This document shows, in pieces, positions 1-5,934 of a stretch of 6,546 bases of DNA. The notes below the pieces were generated by a model, which saw nothing but the letters and a program-made list of their open reading frames with translations, searched no databases and was not told the DNA's origin. The stretch's first letter is position 1. The number at the start of each line of letters is the position of its first letter. A program made the translations under genes and the position numbers. The stretch lies in assembly GCA_003162995.1 (NCBI GenBank), contig PLUZ01000544.1:1-6546 (forward strand), in the 5' to 3' direction. The stretch is from Methylocapsa sp. Lineage in GTDB: Bacteria; Pseudomonadota; Alphaproteobacteria; Rhizobiales; Beijerinckiaceae.

Positions 1-163
1 CCTTCAATTGATCGACGGCGTTTTTGAGGAGCGTCCGGGCGTCGGGATTGCGAACGAAAAGCCGTCTATCCTTAGCGGCGGCGATGATTTTATCGGGATC
101 GGCGGTCCAGGTGAAGGGCTTTGGCTGAGCGAAGTTTCCTTGCGGTCCGGACGCGGCATTCAT
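1..163 (-). pseudogene. Partial minus-strand ORF with IS630-transposase-like motif, running off the left edge
   Basis: The minus strand is open from an ATG at 163 to the window edge (54 complete codons). Residues 14-30 read PKPFTWTADPDKIIAAA, which closely resembles the C-terminal stretch of IS630-family transposases; in that family it is normally followed by a short RGHQ-type tail and a stop. Here it continues instead as KDRRLFVRNPDAR, and the residues before it (GPQGNFAQ) do not look like the family, so only about 17 residues support the match. The same frame is open upstream of the ATG and there is no convincing ribosome binding site, so the start is uncertain. Most likely this is a degraded insertion-sequence piece; an ordinary host gene with a chance resemblance is possible. 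The IS630 reading is from memory of the family, not an alignment. Confidence 0.4.
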
Positions 164-239
164 GCGTGTTCTAAAGTCGTGCGAGGACGCCCGGGAATGA
201 CCGTTTAGGAAGTGTCGGGAAAGAACCCTTAGTCAGCTC

Positions 240-246
240 AGGAGAG
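240..246 (+). promoter_or_regulatory. Ribosome binding site of the CrtC-like gene
   Basis: AGGAGAG lies 7 nt upstream of the ATG at 254. It is a strong Shine-Dalgarno match and decides the start of this gene. Confidence 0.75.
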
Positions 247-253
247 CACAATC

Positions 254-1381
254 ATGTCTGGCGACAAAAACAGTCATCTTCGGTTGGCGGATCGGCCCGC
301 CGACTATCAGAAACTTGGCATCGATCCCGTTACGGTGGCTCAATTCGAAGATGGCCAGCGCATGGGTACGGAAAAGGGCCGCTATGACGGGTGGTACTTC
401 GATGCCCATCTCGATGACGGCGCAACTGTCGTCGTGACCTTCTACACCAAGCCGAGCGGGAGCCCGAATGGACCTCTCGCACCGGGGGTCACCATCAATC
501 TCACGCTGCCAGATGGTCGGCAGTTCGACAGGATCTACAGCACCACTGCCGATCAGCTCACCATGTCCAAGGAGAAGTGCGATGTGCGGGTCGGGTCCAA
601 TCACCTTACCGGCGATCTCCATCGCTACCGCATCATGGCTGCCATTGAGGAAATATCTTTCGAGATCGAGTTGACCGGTGAGGTTCGCCCCTGGCGTCCA
701 AAGTCCGGCCATTTCTATTTCGGCTCCGAAGGACGGGAAAAGCTGTTCGCTTGGCTGCCGTCGGTGCCCCAAGGTTTGGCGTCTGTCCGGTACAAAGTCG
801 GCGATAAGGAATATCGCGCCTCCGGCAGCGGTTACCACGATCACGGTTGGGGAGATGCCCCTATGCAGACGCTCATGCACAACTGGTATTGGGCGCGGGC
901 CAAGGTTGGTCCCTATACGGTCATTGCCTCACACATCACGGCGACTGAAACCTATGGTTACGAGATACGGATCATCTACATGTTGGCGAGGGGCGATGAG
1001 GTTATTGCGGGCGATGACACCAGGGTCTCCTTCCAGATCGAGCGCGTCGCCACCGATCGCAAGACCGGCAAGCCCGTCGCCGACATCACGCGCTATACCT
1101 ACCGAGATGGTGATACGCGCTACGTCGTGACCTTCGAGCGGCAAAAGACAATTCTGCAAACCGTTTTCAGGGAGGAAATGCCACTGATTAAGCGACTGCT
1201 CGCCAAGATCATTGGCTTCGATGGCGCCTATCACCGCTTCACGGGCAAGGTCACGATCGAGAAATTTGAGAAGGACGTGCGCGTGGAGATTTTCGATGAC
1301 CATGCCATATGGGAGCTGATGTATTTCGGTAAGACGCGAAGCAGCCACGAGCCTGCCCACATGCTGGCGGCTACCGAATGA
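254..1381 (+). CDS. CrtC/AttH-like lipocalin-fold protein (hydroxyneurosporene-synthase-like)
   Basis: This 375-residue protein resembles the family that includes carotenoid 1,2-hydratase (CrtC) and related lipocalin-like hydratases and cyclases. Supporting motifs are WYFDAHLDDGATVVVTFYTK (residues 47-66), GYHDHGWGD (193-201), the family's His/Asp/Trp signature, and WYWARAKVGPYTVIAS (211-226). There is no signal peptide or membrane segment, so it is probably cytosolic or peripheral to the membrane. AGGAGAG at 240-246 sits 7 nt before the ATG and fixes the start. No other carotenoid or terpenoid gene is visible nearby, so a role in carotenoid hydration is not supported by context; the fold is also used on other hydrophobic substrates. 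The gene is complete and has strong GC-rich third positions typical of a resident alphaproteobacterial gene. Family assignment is fairly sure; the substrate is unknown. Confidence 0.8.
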   Translation: MSGDKNSHLRLADRPADYQKLGIDPVTVAQFEDGQRMGTEKGRYDGWYFDAHLDDGATVVVTFYTKPSGSPNGPLAPGVTINLTLPDGRQFDRIYSTTADQLTMSKEKCDVRVGSNHLTGDLHRYRIMAAIEEISFEIELTGEVRPWRPKSGHFYFGSEGREKLFAWLPSVPQGLASVRYKVGDKEYRASGSGYHDHGWGDAPMQTLMHNWYWARAKVGPYTVIASHITATETYGYEIRIIYMLARGDEVIAGDDTRVSFQIERVATDRKTGKPVADITRYTYRDGDTRYVVTFERQKTILQTVFREEMPLIKRLLAKIIGFDGAYHRFTGKVTIEKFEKDVRVEIFDDHAIWELMYFGKTRSSHEPAHMLAATE

Positions 1382-1660
1382 TACGTGTCGCGAGCGATCC
1401 GGCGTCTAGTGGATTGACTCCAACACTTGGTGCCCACGGGCAGCGGCAGCGGCAACGCATTGTGCCGAAATGCCGTCATCCAAAAGATCGCCCAACATCG
1501 CAGCAATTTCTGAAGTCGCAACTGTCTTTCCCTGGTCCTCCGGCGCGGCTAGACATGCGAGAAACCATGTCGCAGCAAATGTGCTGCGCTTGAGTTTAGC
1601 GGCAACGCGCTCTCCCAGAATGCCACCGCTGCGCACGGGTTCAACTTATCGTTTCGCGGA
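1382..1660. other. Gene-poor stretch with a second IS630-like C-terminal scrap
   Basis: No convincing gene was found here. On the minus strand a 76-codon frame (1406-1636) ends in RGHQVLESIH and a stop (bases 1406-1438), which looks like the very end of an IS630-family transposase. The residues before that tail (AAMLGDLLDDGISAQC) do not resemble the family and were not recognised. No Shine-Dalgarno sequence or conserved domain supports the rest of the frame. The stretch is best read as insertion-sequence debris between the CrtC-like gene and the recombinase gene. The tail is only ten residues, so the assignment is tentative. Confidence 0.4.
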
Positions 1661-1692
1661 TAAAGAAAAGCCCCGGATTCGCGCTCCAGGGC
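1661..1692 (-). terminator. Rho-independent terminator of the recombinase gene
   Basis: Read on the minus strand, GCCCTGGA (1692-1685) pairs with TCCGGGGC (1677-1670): eight positions with one T-G wobble. The loop is seven bases, and TTTTCTTT follows immediately. It begins 29 nt past the recombinase stop codon. A shorter T-run (GTTTTC) follows the hairpin on the plus strand, so it might also stop plus-strand transcripts weakly. Confidence 0.8.
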
Positions 1693-1721
1693 GTTTTCGA
1701 TAAGAGGTTGGCCTTATGGCC

Positions 1722-2360
1722 TCAATCCTTCCAAAAGTCCTTGAACCTGTTTGGGGATAGCTCCGTATAGCGGACGGTGTGCTGAATATTCTTATGCCCA
1801 AGGTAGCTTTGCAGGGAGCGCGTATCGACTCCATCATTCGCGAGCTTGAATCCGCAAGCGTGCCGGAGCATGTGCGCATGGACCTTGATGCCGAGCCCAG
1901 CCTTTTCAGCGGCACGTTTCAGCATTTGGGAGAACCCCATTGTCGTGAATGGCGTGCCAAGCTCGGACACGAAGACAAAAGGGCTTGAATCGTTTTCGCG
2001 CTTCAGCTTGCGTAAGTCCCTCAACTCATTGCCGGTCAGTGGGTGCGTTGCAGGCGTGCCACGCTTCACACGCCGAATGTGGATTGCCGCGCTTTGGAAG
2101 TCGATTTGGTTCCACTGCAAATCGCAAAGCTCCGAAACCCTCAAGCCGTGCCGATAGGCGATAAGGATCATCGTTGCGTCACGGTGGCCGTTGCGATTGC
2201 CCTTCATGGTCTTGATTAAGGTCTCGACTTCCGCTGGCGTCAGATGCTCACGGGTCCGAAGCTCTGCATTTGGTTTGCGCCCTTCCGGGTTTTTGGACGC
2301 ACGTTGCCGAACTGTTTGCTTTTCGATGGTTGGCGTTACCAGCTTTAGGTTCGCTTTCAT
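1722..2360 (-). CDS. Small tyrosine recombinase/integrase (FimB-like size)
   Basis: This 212-residue site-specific recombinase consists almost wholly of the catalytic domain. All expected active-site residues are visible: Arg74 (HGLRVSEL), the beta-hairpin Lys99 (RRVKRG), His163 and Arg166 (HMLRH), His189 (LGHKN) and the nucleophile Tyr198 (VRYTEL). The C-terminus RFKDFWKD is typical of a subgroup common in Rhizobiales. There is no full N-terminal core-binding domain, so the size is like FimB/FimE rather than phage integrases. The open frame extends back to an ATG at 2456, but GAGGAG at 2370-2375 lies 9 nt before the ATG at 2360, so the shorter form is preferred. A terminator follows the stop, making the gene a single transcription unit. 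It probably inverts, excises or integrates a nearby segment; the target is not shown by the sequence. Confidence 0.93.
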   Translation of the reverse strand: MKANLKLVTPTIEKQTVRQRASKNPEGRKPNAELRTREHLTPAEVETLIKTMKGNRNGHRDATMILIAYRHGLRVSELCDLQWNQIDFQSAAIHIRRVKRGTPATHPLTGNELRDLRKLKRENDSSPFVFVSELGTPFTTMGFSQMLKRAAEKAGLGIKVHAHMLRHACGFKLANDGVDTRSLQSYLGHKNIQHTVRYTELSPNRFKDFWKD

Positions 2361-2369
2361 CTCGGGTGA

Positions 2370-2375
2370 CTCCTC
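2370..2375 (-). promoter_or_regulatory. Ribosome binding site deciding the recombinase start
   Basis: GAGGAG on the minus strand ends 9 nt before the ATG at 2360. It favours the 212-residue product over a 244-residue form starting at 2456. The extra 32 codons would run through the inverted repeat and AT-rich promoter-like region. Confidence 0.7.
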
Positions 2376-2388
2376 GCCTTGGATAGGA

Positions 2389-2422
2389 AACTGTTTGTAT
2401 AACACATATAAAGCAAACAGTT
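2389..2422. repeat. Perfect 9+9 bp inverted repeat upstream of the recombinase (operator or recombination site candidate)
   Basis: AACTGTTTG (2389-2397) and CAAACAGTT (2414-2422) are exact inverted copies separated by the AT-rich 16-base spacer TATAACACATATAAAG. The whole element is 34 bp, begins 29 nt before the recombinase ATG and lies where its promoter should be: on the minus strand the spacer contains TTTATATG and TTATAC, and TTGACG lies at 2424-2429. It could be an operator through which the recombinase or another regulator controls expression, or a crossover site with two inverted binding arms. Sequence alone cannot separate these. Confidence 0.65.
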
Positions 2423-2666
2423 CGTCAATGAATTTTGAACTGAAGGGGCGGTCCAATGGATCACTTTTCCGATTTCTCGAGCAAGCTCTAAGCGCCGCTT
2501 TCGATTCTAACCTCAGCCGTGATCCGCAGCATCAGTGCAAAGCCCGAGCTGCATGAGCGGCTGTTGCTAATTCGCGCACAACGAACGGCTCGAACATCTC
2601 ACCAATTCTTATACCCCTTCATGGCGGCAAACTTTCACCAACTGCTCCTTGCGGAGGGCGGCGGCA

Positions 2667-2681
2667 TGAAAGGGCCTTTCA
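2667..2681. repeat. 15-bp palindrome TGAAAGG-G-CCTTTCA
   Basis: TGAAAGG and CCTTTCA are perfect 7-base inverted copies around one central G, about 100 nt upstream of the MazG-CHAT start. The short centre suits a dimeric regulator site better than an RNA hairpin. No cognate regulator gene is visible in the window, and a palindrome of this size can occur by chance. Confidence 0.35.
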
Positions 2682-2770
2682 GCTGGTGATGCCTGAATGA
2701 GAACGATAACCAAATATTGTATTTAGTTGCAATGTGACAGTTATCCGGCCATTGTTTGTGTTTTCCGGTT

Positions 2771-2776
2771 AGGAAA
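2771..2776 (+). promoter_or_regulatory. Ribosome binding site of the MazG-CHAT gene
   Basis: AGGAAA lies 8 nt before the ATG at 2785 and supports that start over the next in-frame ATG at 2806. Confidence 0.65.
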
Positions 2777-2784
2777 TTTGAAAA

Positions 2785-4485
2785 ATGCCAGAAACGGAAG
2801 TGTCTATGTTGCGACTAGATGACCTCTATAAAATGACCGCACACATATACGCGGATCGAAACTCTGTTCGCAGCAAAGAAGCCACCTTCGTTCACTTCGT
2901 CGAGGTCTGTGGCATGCTCACAATCCACGATAGGCGAAAGAAACGTGAGCATTTCGACATAGCCGACGCTCTTTGCAAAGCACTTGGATGGTACTTTCCT
3001 CTTTTAGCAAAATTGCGGGTGCGCAGCGTTGAATCCTTAGTGTTTCGCAAATTTCCCGGCGTCTGCCCATACTGCCGTCTGGTCCCTCATAACGAGGGCA
3101 CCTGCAAACTCGTGAAAGGGACAGAACGCACAGTCAATCACTCCGAGGTTATAGCAATTTTTGACCGAGATTGGGAAAAACGGCCAAAGGGATTGAACGA
3201 GTGGCAATCTATGTTCAATCGCATCTATCCTCGGAATTTGAACGAAATTGGACGAAGTACAATCGGACTAATGGAAGAACTCGGTGAACTGGCTGAAGCG
3301 GTGCGAGTCTTTGATGCCCATCCCCACTATTTCCTTGGTGAAGCGACCGACACGTTCACATATATCATGGGTATAGCTAATGAACATCAAATGAGGGAAG
3401 CGCAGGAAGATCGTATTTTCTCGTTCGAGCGCGAATTCCTTAGCCGCTACCCCGGCCTCTGCACGCAGTGCGGCTCAAGGGTATGCATCTGCCCCGCTAT
3501 TCCGGCTGCAACTGTCGGACGTATGGCTAAAGAATTGGACATTCGGAACGATGAAATATTATTCGCTTCTGACTCTCGAGAATTCATAAGCGACGGGCAA
3601 CGTGCTGCGCAAGCCGCACTGGAGAGCGTCGGCGGATACCTTGGGTTAGTTGAAAAGTTGCCGTTCGACAGAGGTGATACCAATCACGGCCTCGTGCAGC
3701 TATGTTTGAAGATGGCTGCGGTCGTAGAACGAACCAGGCCCCAGCTGGCAGCATCACTTAGAGCCGAGGCCGTGAGACTCGGAGACGCGACAAAGGCTGC
3801 AGGAACTCCCAGAGATGCTCTACCCATCGAGAAGCTCTTGAGCGAACTTCGAAACATATGGAAAGAGCTAGATGAGCAGCACAAGGCTGAGATCACGGAT
3901 AAAGGAGGTCTTGCTGGAGACTTGGTCGAATTGTTTGATATCGTGCGCATACTATTTGTATCATGCAATCCCGCGACTAGTGGTGAGCAACTCAAGCTTC
4001 AAGCTGAGCAAAGGGCGATCAAGGACACGCTCAAACGCAGTCCTAATTCACTTAGGTTTCAGCTCGAGGACCTACCTGCCGCGACGACTAATGATTTACG
4101 AAGGTCTCTATTATCTGGCGAATTCGACATCATCCATTTCTCAGGCCATGCAGACGCACAGAGCCTGGTCTTTGAGGATGAAGGAAACGAACCGCTTGAG
4201 GTTCCAATAGCCGCGGTCGCAGCTCTCGTCCGCGATTACCCTTCCGTGAAATGTGTTGTTTTAAACGCTTGTAAATCGGCCAAGGCGCTCACAGTTCCGA
4301 TATCGCCAGTAACTATTGGTATGGACGACGCGATACCTGACGAAACTGCGATTGAGTTTTCTCGTGGATTTTATGATGCGCTCGCGGCCGGGAAAGACAT
4401 CAAACGGGCATTCAATGAGGGCATCCACGCAGTTCAGCTGGCCGGAAAGCAGAGCGATTTCATCCGCATGATCCCAATGCCCTAG
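2785..4485 (+). CDS. MazG-type NTP pyrophosphohydrolase fused to a CHAT caspase-like protease (putative defence protein)
   Basis: This is a 566-residue soluble multidomain protein. A MazG-like all-alpha NTP pyrophosphohydrolase domain lies at about residues 150-210: EELGE (164-168) and E186-x-x-D189, 17 residues apart, fit the family's metal-binding EExxE(12-28)ExxD motif. It is flanked by cysteine clusters FPGVCPYC...C (90-107) and YPGLCTQC...CIC (222-236), probably zinc-binding. A helical linker (about 240-380) leads to a C-terminal CHAT protease: VRILFVSCNPA (387-397), the His in HFSGHAD (His455), the Cys in VVLNACKS (Cys496), then GMDDAIPDETAIEFSRGFY (512-530). Both catalytic dyad residues are present. 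CHAT proteases act as effectors in several bacterial immune systems. By inference, the MazG part senses or processes nucleotides and controls the protease. No substrate such as a gasdermin is encoded nearby. Rare-looking codons (ATA, TTA) and lower GC than the CrtC-like gene suggest acquisition. Confidence 0.88.
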   Translation: MPETEVSMLRLDDLYKMTAHIYADRNSVRSKEATFVHFVEVCGMLTIHDRRKKREHFDIADALCKALGWYFPLLAKLRVRSVESLVFRKFPGVCPYCRLVPHNEGTCKLVKGTERTVNHSEVIAIFDRDWEKRPKGLNEWQSMFNRIYPRNLNEIGRSTIGLMEELGELAEAVRVFDAHPHYFLGEATDTFTYIMGIANEHQMREAQEDRIFSFEREFLSRYPGLCTQCGSRVCICPAIPAATVGRMAKELDIRNDEILFASDSREFISDGQRAAQAALESVGGYLGLVEKLPFDRGDTNHGLVQLCLKMAAVVERTRPQLAASLRAEAVRLGDATKAAGTPRDALPIEKLLSELRNIWKELDEQHKAEITDKGGLAGDLVELFDIVRILFVSCNPATSGEQLKLQAEQRAIKDTLKRSPNSLRFQLEDLPAATTNDLRRSLLSGEFDIIHFSGHADAQSLVFEDEGNEPLEVPIAAVAALVRDYPSVKCVVLNACKSAKALTVPISPVTIGMDDAIPDETAIEFSRGFYDALAAGKDIKRAFNEGIHAVQLAGKQSDFIRMIPMP

Positions 4486-4686
4486 CAAGGCTCGAATTTA
4501 CCGCGCAGAATTCGCCTTCCATCGTGATCGACACCCGATGGCGGCTGAATCAGTGTATCCCGACGCCGAGGCTTTCAATTACCCACAAATCGGGGTTGCC
4601 CGATTTCAACGCCGATCTGAATATCAGTTAGTCCTCGCCGAGGGCAAAGCAGTGCTCGAAGGTGTCAACGTACCCCCAGCACATTA
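4486..4686. other. Convergent intergenic region with a short hairpin
   Basis: This region separates the 3' ends of the MazG-CHAT gene (+) and the small membrane-protein gene (-). A plus-strand frame starting at 4538 crosses it but lacks a ribosome binding site or domain and overlaps the better supported minus-strand gene, so it is not called. The notable feature is the hairpin at 4587-4606. Confidence 0.5.
4587..4606. terminator. Possible bidirectional terminator hairpin between convergent genes
   Basis: AAATCGGG and CCCGATTT form a perfect 8-bp stem with a GTTG loop, midway between two converging genes (about 100 nt after the plus-strand stop, 80 nt after the minus-strand stop). The A and T bases at the stem ends give only a three-base T-run in each direction, so termination strength is doubtful. 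Confidence 0.4.
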
Positions 4687-4971
4687 TCAGGTGGCGCGCA
4701 CGAATCCAGCGACGATCCATGATGCAACGAACCAAAGAGCCATGAGTCCTATAGGCGGCAGGATCGCCCAAGCAAGGTATCTTTCTGCTTCTGTTTGCCA
4801 AGGAATGAGATCAAAATTAATGTCGCATTGGTGAGCGGCCACGCACGCAGCTCGCGAAGCTTCGATCTGTCGCGGAACAACAACATTTTGATAGGCAAGC
4901 CAAGCTATGAGGACGATCCAAACAGCCGTGAAGACGATCCAAAGTCTAAGGAATCCGCGCCGCCAGTTCAT
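4687..4971 (-). CDS. Small two-helix inner-membrane protein, function unknown
   Basis: This 94-residue protein starts MNWRRGFLRLWIVFTAVWIV and has two predicted membrane helices, about residues 8-27 and 66-90. The loop between them (VVPRQIEASRAACVAAHQCD) is polar and has two cysteines. The Arg-rich N-terminus before helix 1 suggests an N-in topology by the positive-inside rule. Proteins with this MNWRRG...LW opening are common, uncharacterised small membrane proteins in Rhizobiales. AAGGAG at 4983-4988 lies 11 nt before the ATG and supports the start. The gene sits on the opposite strand between the MazG-CHAT gene and the DUF4393 gene, convergent with the first and divergent from the second. 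It may be unrelated cargo; nothing in the sequence ties it to defence. Confidence 0.75.
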   Translation of the reverse strand: MNWRRGFLRLWIVFTAVWIVLIAWLAYQNVVVPRQIEASRAACVAAHQCDINFDLIPWQTEAERYLAWAILPPIGLMALWFVASWIVAGFVRAT

Positions 4972-5259
4972 TTAGCTGGACACTCCTTTGAGTCGCTTCC
5001 GTGTCGATAAGACCAAGGGCAGCATAACACTGCGTGGCCCAAAAAAGAACAGCGAGAGCACGTGCGAATCAACCCAAATAAACGTCTGCCGTGGCATCGC
5101 GATCTTCCTTGAGCCAAGCGGGGCCGTCCAGTCTCACGCACATCGCGAAATCCACAGGAATCGAGACAGTAACGTCAATGCAACGCTTGCGAAATCAGGC
5201 GCAGCCACGATGTGTGCTCGTGAACGATTGCAAGTATTTTCTCAACACGCGAGACGGGC
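4972..5259. other. Divergent intergenic region upstream of the DUF4393 pair
   Basis: These 288 bases must hold the promoters for the minus-strand membrane-protein gene and the plus-strand DUF4393 gene. AAGGAG on the minus strand (4983-4988) is the only clear signal; TATGCT on the minus strand just upstream of it could be a -10 box, with a poor -35. Plus-strand frames here (for example 4988-5287) look non-coding. No strong promoter or terminator could be identified for the DUF4393 gene. Confidence 0.4.
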
Positions 5260-5916
5260 ATGGCCGGGAAAAGCATTATTCCGATAACCAATTCACAGGC
5301 GGATGCGATTAAAGCCGTCGCGGAGCTTGGTAAAACTGTTGTTGAGGAAGGCGGCCAGCTTGCAAGGTGTATTGGGAAAGTTCTAGGAACTGCCCCTCAA
5401 GATGCCGTTGGGATCGTTCTAGGCGATCCCCTTCATTTTGTTCGTACAGCGATTGCTCTGAAGTATGAGGAACGTATTACGAAGATTCTTCAAGACCGCA
5501 ATGTTAAAGAAACGCAGCCGGTCAGCCCATCCCTCGCAATACCTTTGCTACGAGCAGCCTATGATGAAAACCGTCCAGAACTACAAGACCTGTGGGCAAA
5601 GCTAATCGCGGCGGCTATGGACCCGAGCCGCTCTGGCAGAGTCCGGCTATCTTTCGTCGATGCACTTAAGCAATTTGATCCGCTCGACGCGATAGTCTTA
5701 AAGGCGCGTTATGAACAGCAAGGTGACCTATCCCCCTGTCCCCGAGACTTTTTGGCAAAGCAGTGGAATAGAACCCCAGATGAAATAGAACTTTCAGCGC
5801 AAAATCTCCAAAGGCTTGGATGTATCCGGTCCTCCCAGACAGTGGAACCCATCGGGTGGGCGAATTTTTACATCACGACCTATGGGCGCGCACTAGTGAG
5901 TGTTTGCTCGGGTTAA
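5260..5916 (+). CDS. DUF4393 (Abi-alpha) domain protein, putative abortive-infection component
   Basis: This 218-residue protein resembles the DUF4393/Abi-alpha family, named for association with abortive infection. The N-terminal part has a Gly-rich helical stretch (about 42-62, DAVGIVLGDPLHFVRTA) and a helix with KYEERITKILQDR (68-80). The family core is at 93-147: IPLLRAAYDENRPELQDLWA, then AAAMDPSRSG, SFVDALKQFDPLDAIVL. The C-terminal part (about 160-216), ending FYITTYGRALVSVC, looks like the winged-helix-like tail often seen in the family. There is no classical signal peptide. The ATG at 5260 is the first usual start after an in-frame stop; the ribosome binding site is weak (GAGACGG). 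The next gene follows after 18 nt, so the two are probably co-transcribed. Family call is fairly confident; the molecular activity of the family is not established here. Confidence 0.82.
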   Translation: MAGKSIIPITNSQADAIKAVAELGKTVVEEGGQLARCIGKVLGTAPQDAVGIVLGDPLHFVRTAIALKYEERITKILQDRNVKETQPVSPSLAIPLLRAAYDENRPELQDLWAKLIAAAMDPSRSGRVRLSFVDALKQFDPLDAIVLKARYEQQGDLSPCPRDFLAKQWNRTPDEIELSAQNLQRLGCIRSSQTVEPIGWANFYITTYGRALVSVCSG

Positions 5917-5919
5917 AGC

Positions 5920-5925
5920 GAGGAA
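5920..5925 (+). promoter_or_regulatory. Ribosome binding site of the membrane-anchored protein
   Basis: GAGGAA lies in the 18-nt gap after the DUF4393 stop, 9 nt before the ATG at 5935. It supports independent initiation within a shared transcript. Confidence 0.65.
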
Positions 5926-5934
5926 ACCATCATT

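Larger units (their letters stand above)
2423..2784. other. Intergenic region between the divergent recombinase and MazG-CHAT genes
   Basis: No gene is supported here. The region holds a perfect odd palindrome (2667-2681) and an AT-rich stretch (about 2705-2745) where the promoter of the MazG-CHAT gene probably lies; TTGTAT at 2717-2722 with TTATCC about 18 bases later is a weak candidate only. AGGAAA at 2771-2776 is the ribosome binding site of the downstream gene. A GTG-started frame at 2520-2687 exists but has no ribosome binding site or recognisable domain. Confidence 0.5.

Noticed and set aside
233..880. Long minus-strand frame (215 codons) opposite the CrtC-like gene
   Set aside because: It is antisense to a well supported gene with a strong ribosome binding site and family motifs; its translation shows no recognisable domain and GC-rich coding sequence often opens antisense frames.
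2361..2456. N-terminal extension of the recombinase to an ATG at 2456
   Set aside because: The ribosome binding site at 2370-2375 favours 2360, and the extension would be encoded by the inverted repeat and AT-rich promoter-like sequence.
2191..2556. Plus-strand 121-codon frame overlapping the recombinase
   Set aside because: It is antisense to the recombinase catalytic domain, with low-complexity translation and no ribosome binding site.
2520..2687. GTG-started plus-strand frame of 55 codons upstream of MazG-CHAT
   Set aside because: No ribosome binding site, no recognised domain and a weak start; possibly a gene remnant but not supportable.
4519..4541. CCATCG/CGATGG inverted repeat as a terminator of MazG-CHAT
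   Set aside because: The stem is only six bases with an 11-base loop and no T-run; the hairpin at 4587-4606 is the better candidate.
4538..4834. Plus-strand 98-codon frame after the MazG-CHAT gene
   Set aside because: It has no ribosome binding site or domain and overlaps the minus-strand membrane protein, which has both a ribosome binding site and clear membrane helices.
4988..5312. Plus-strand frames in the region upstream of DUF4393
   Set aside because: Translations look non-coding, lack start signals and overlap the DUF4393 start.
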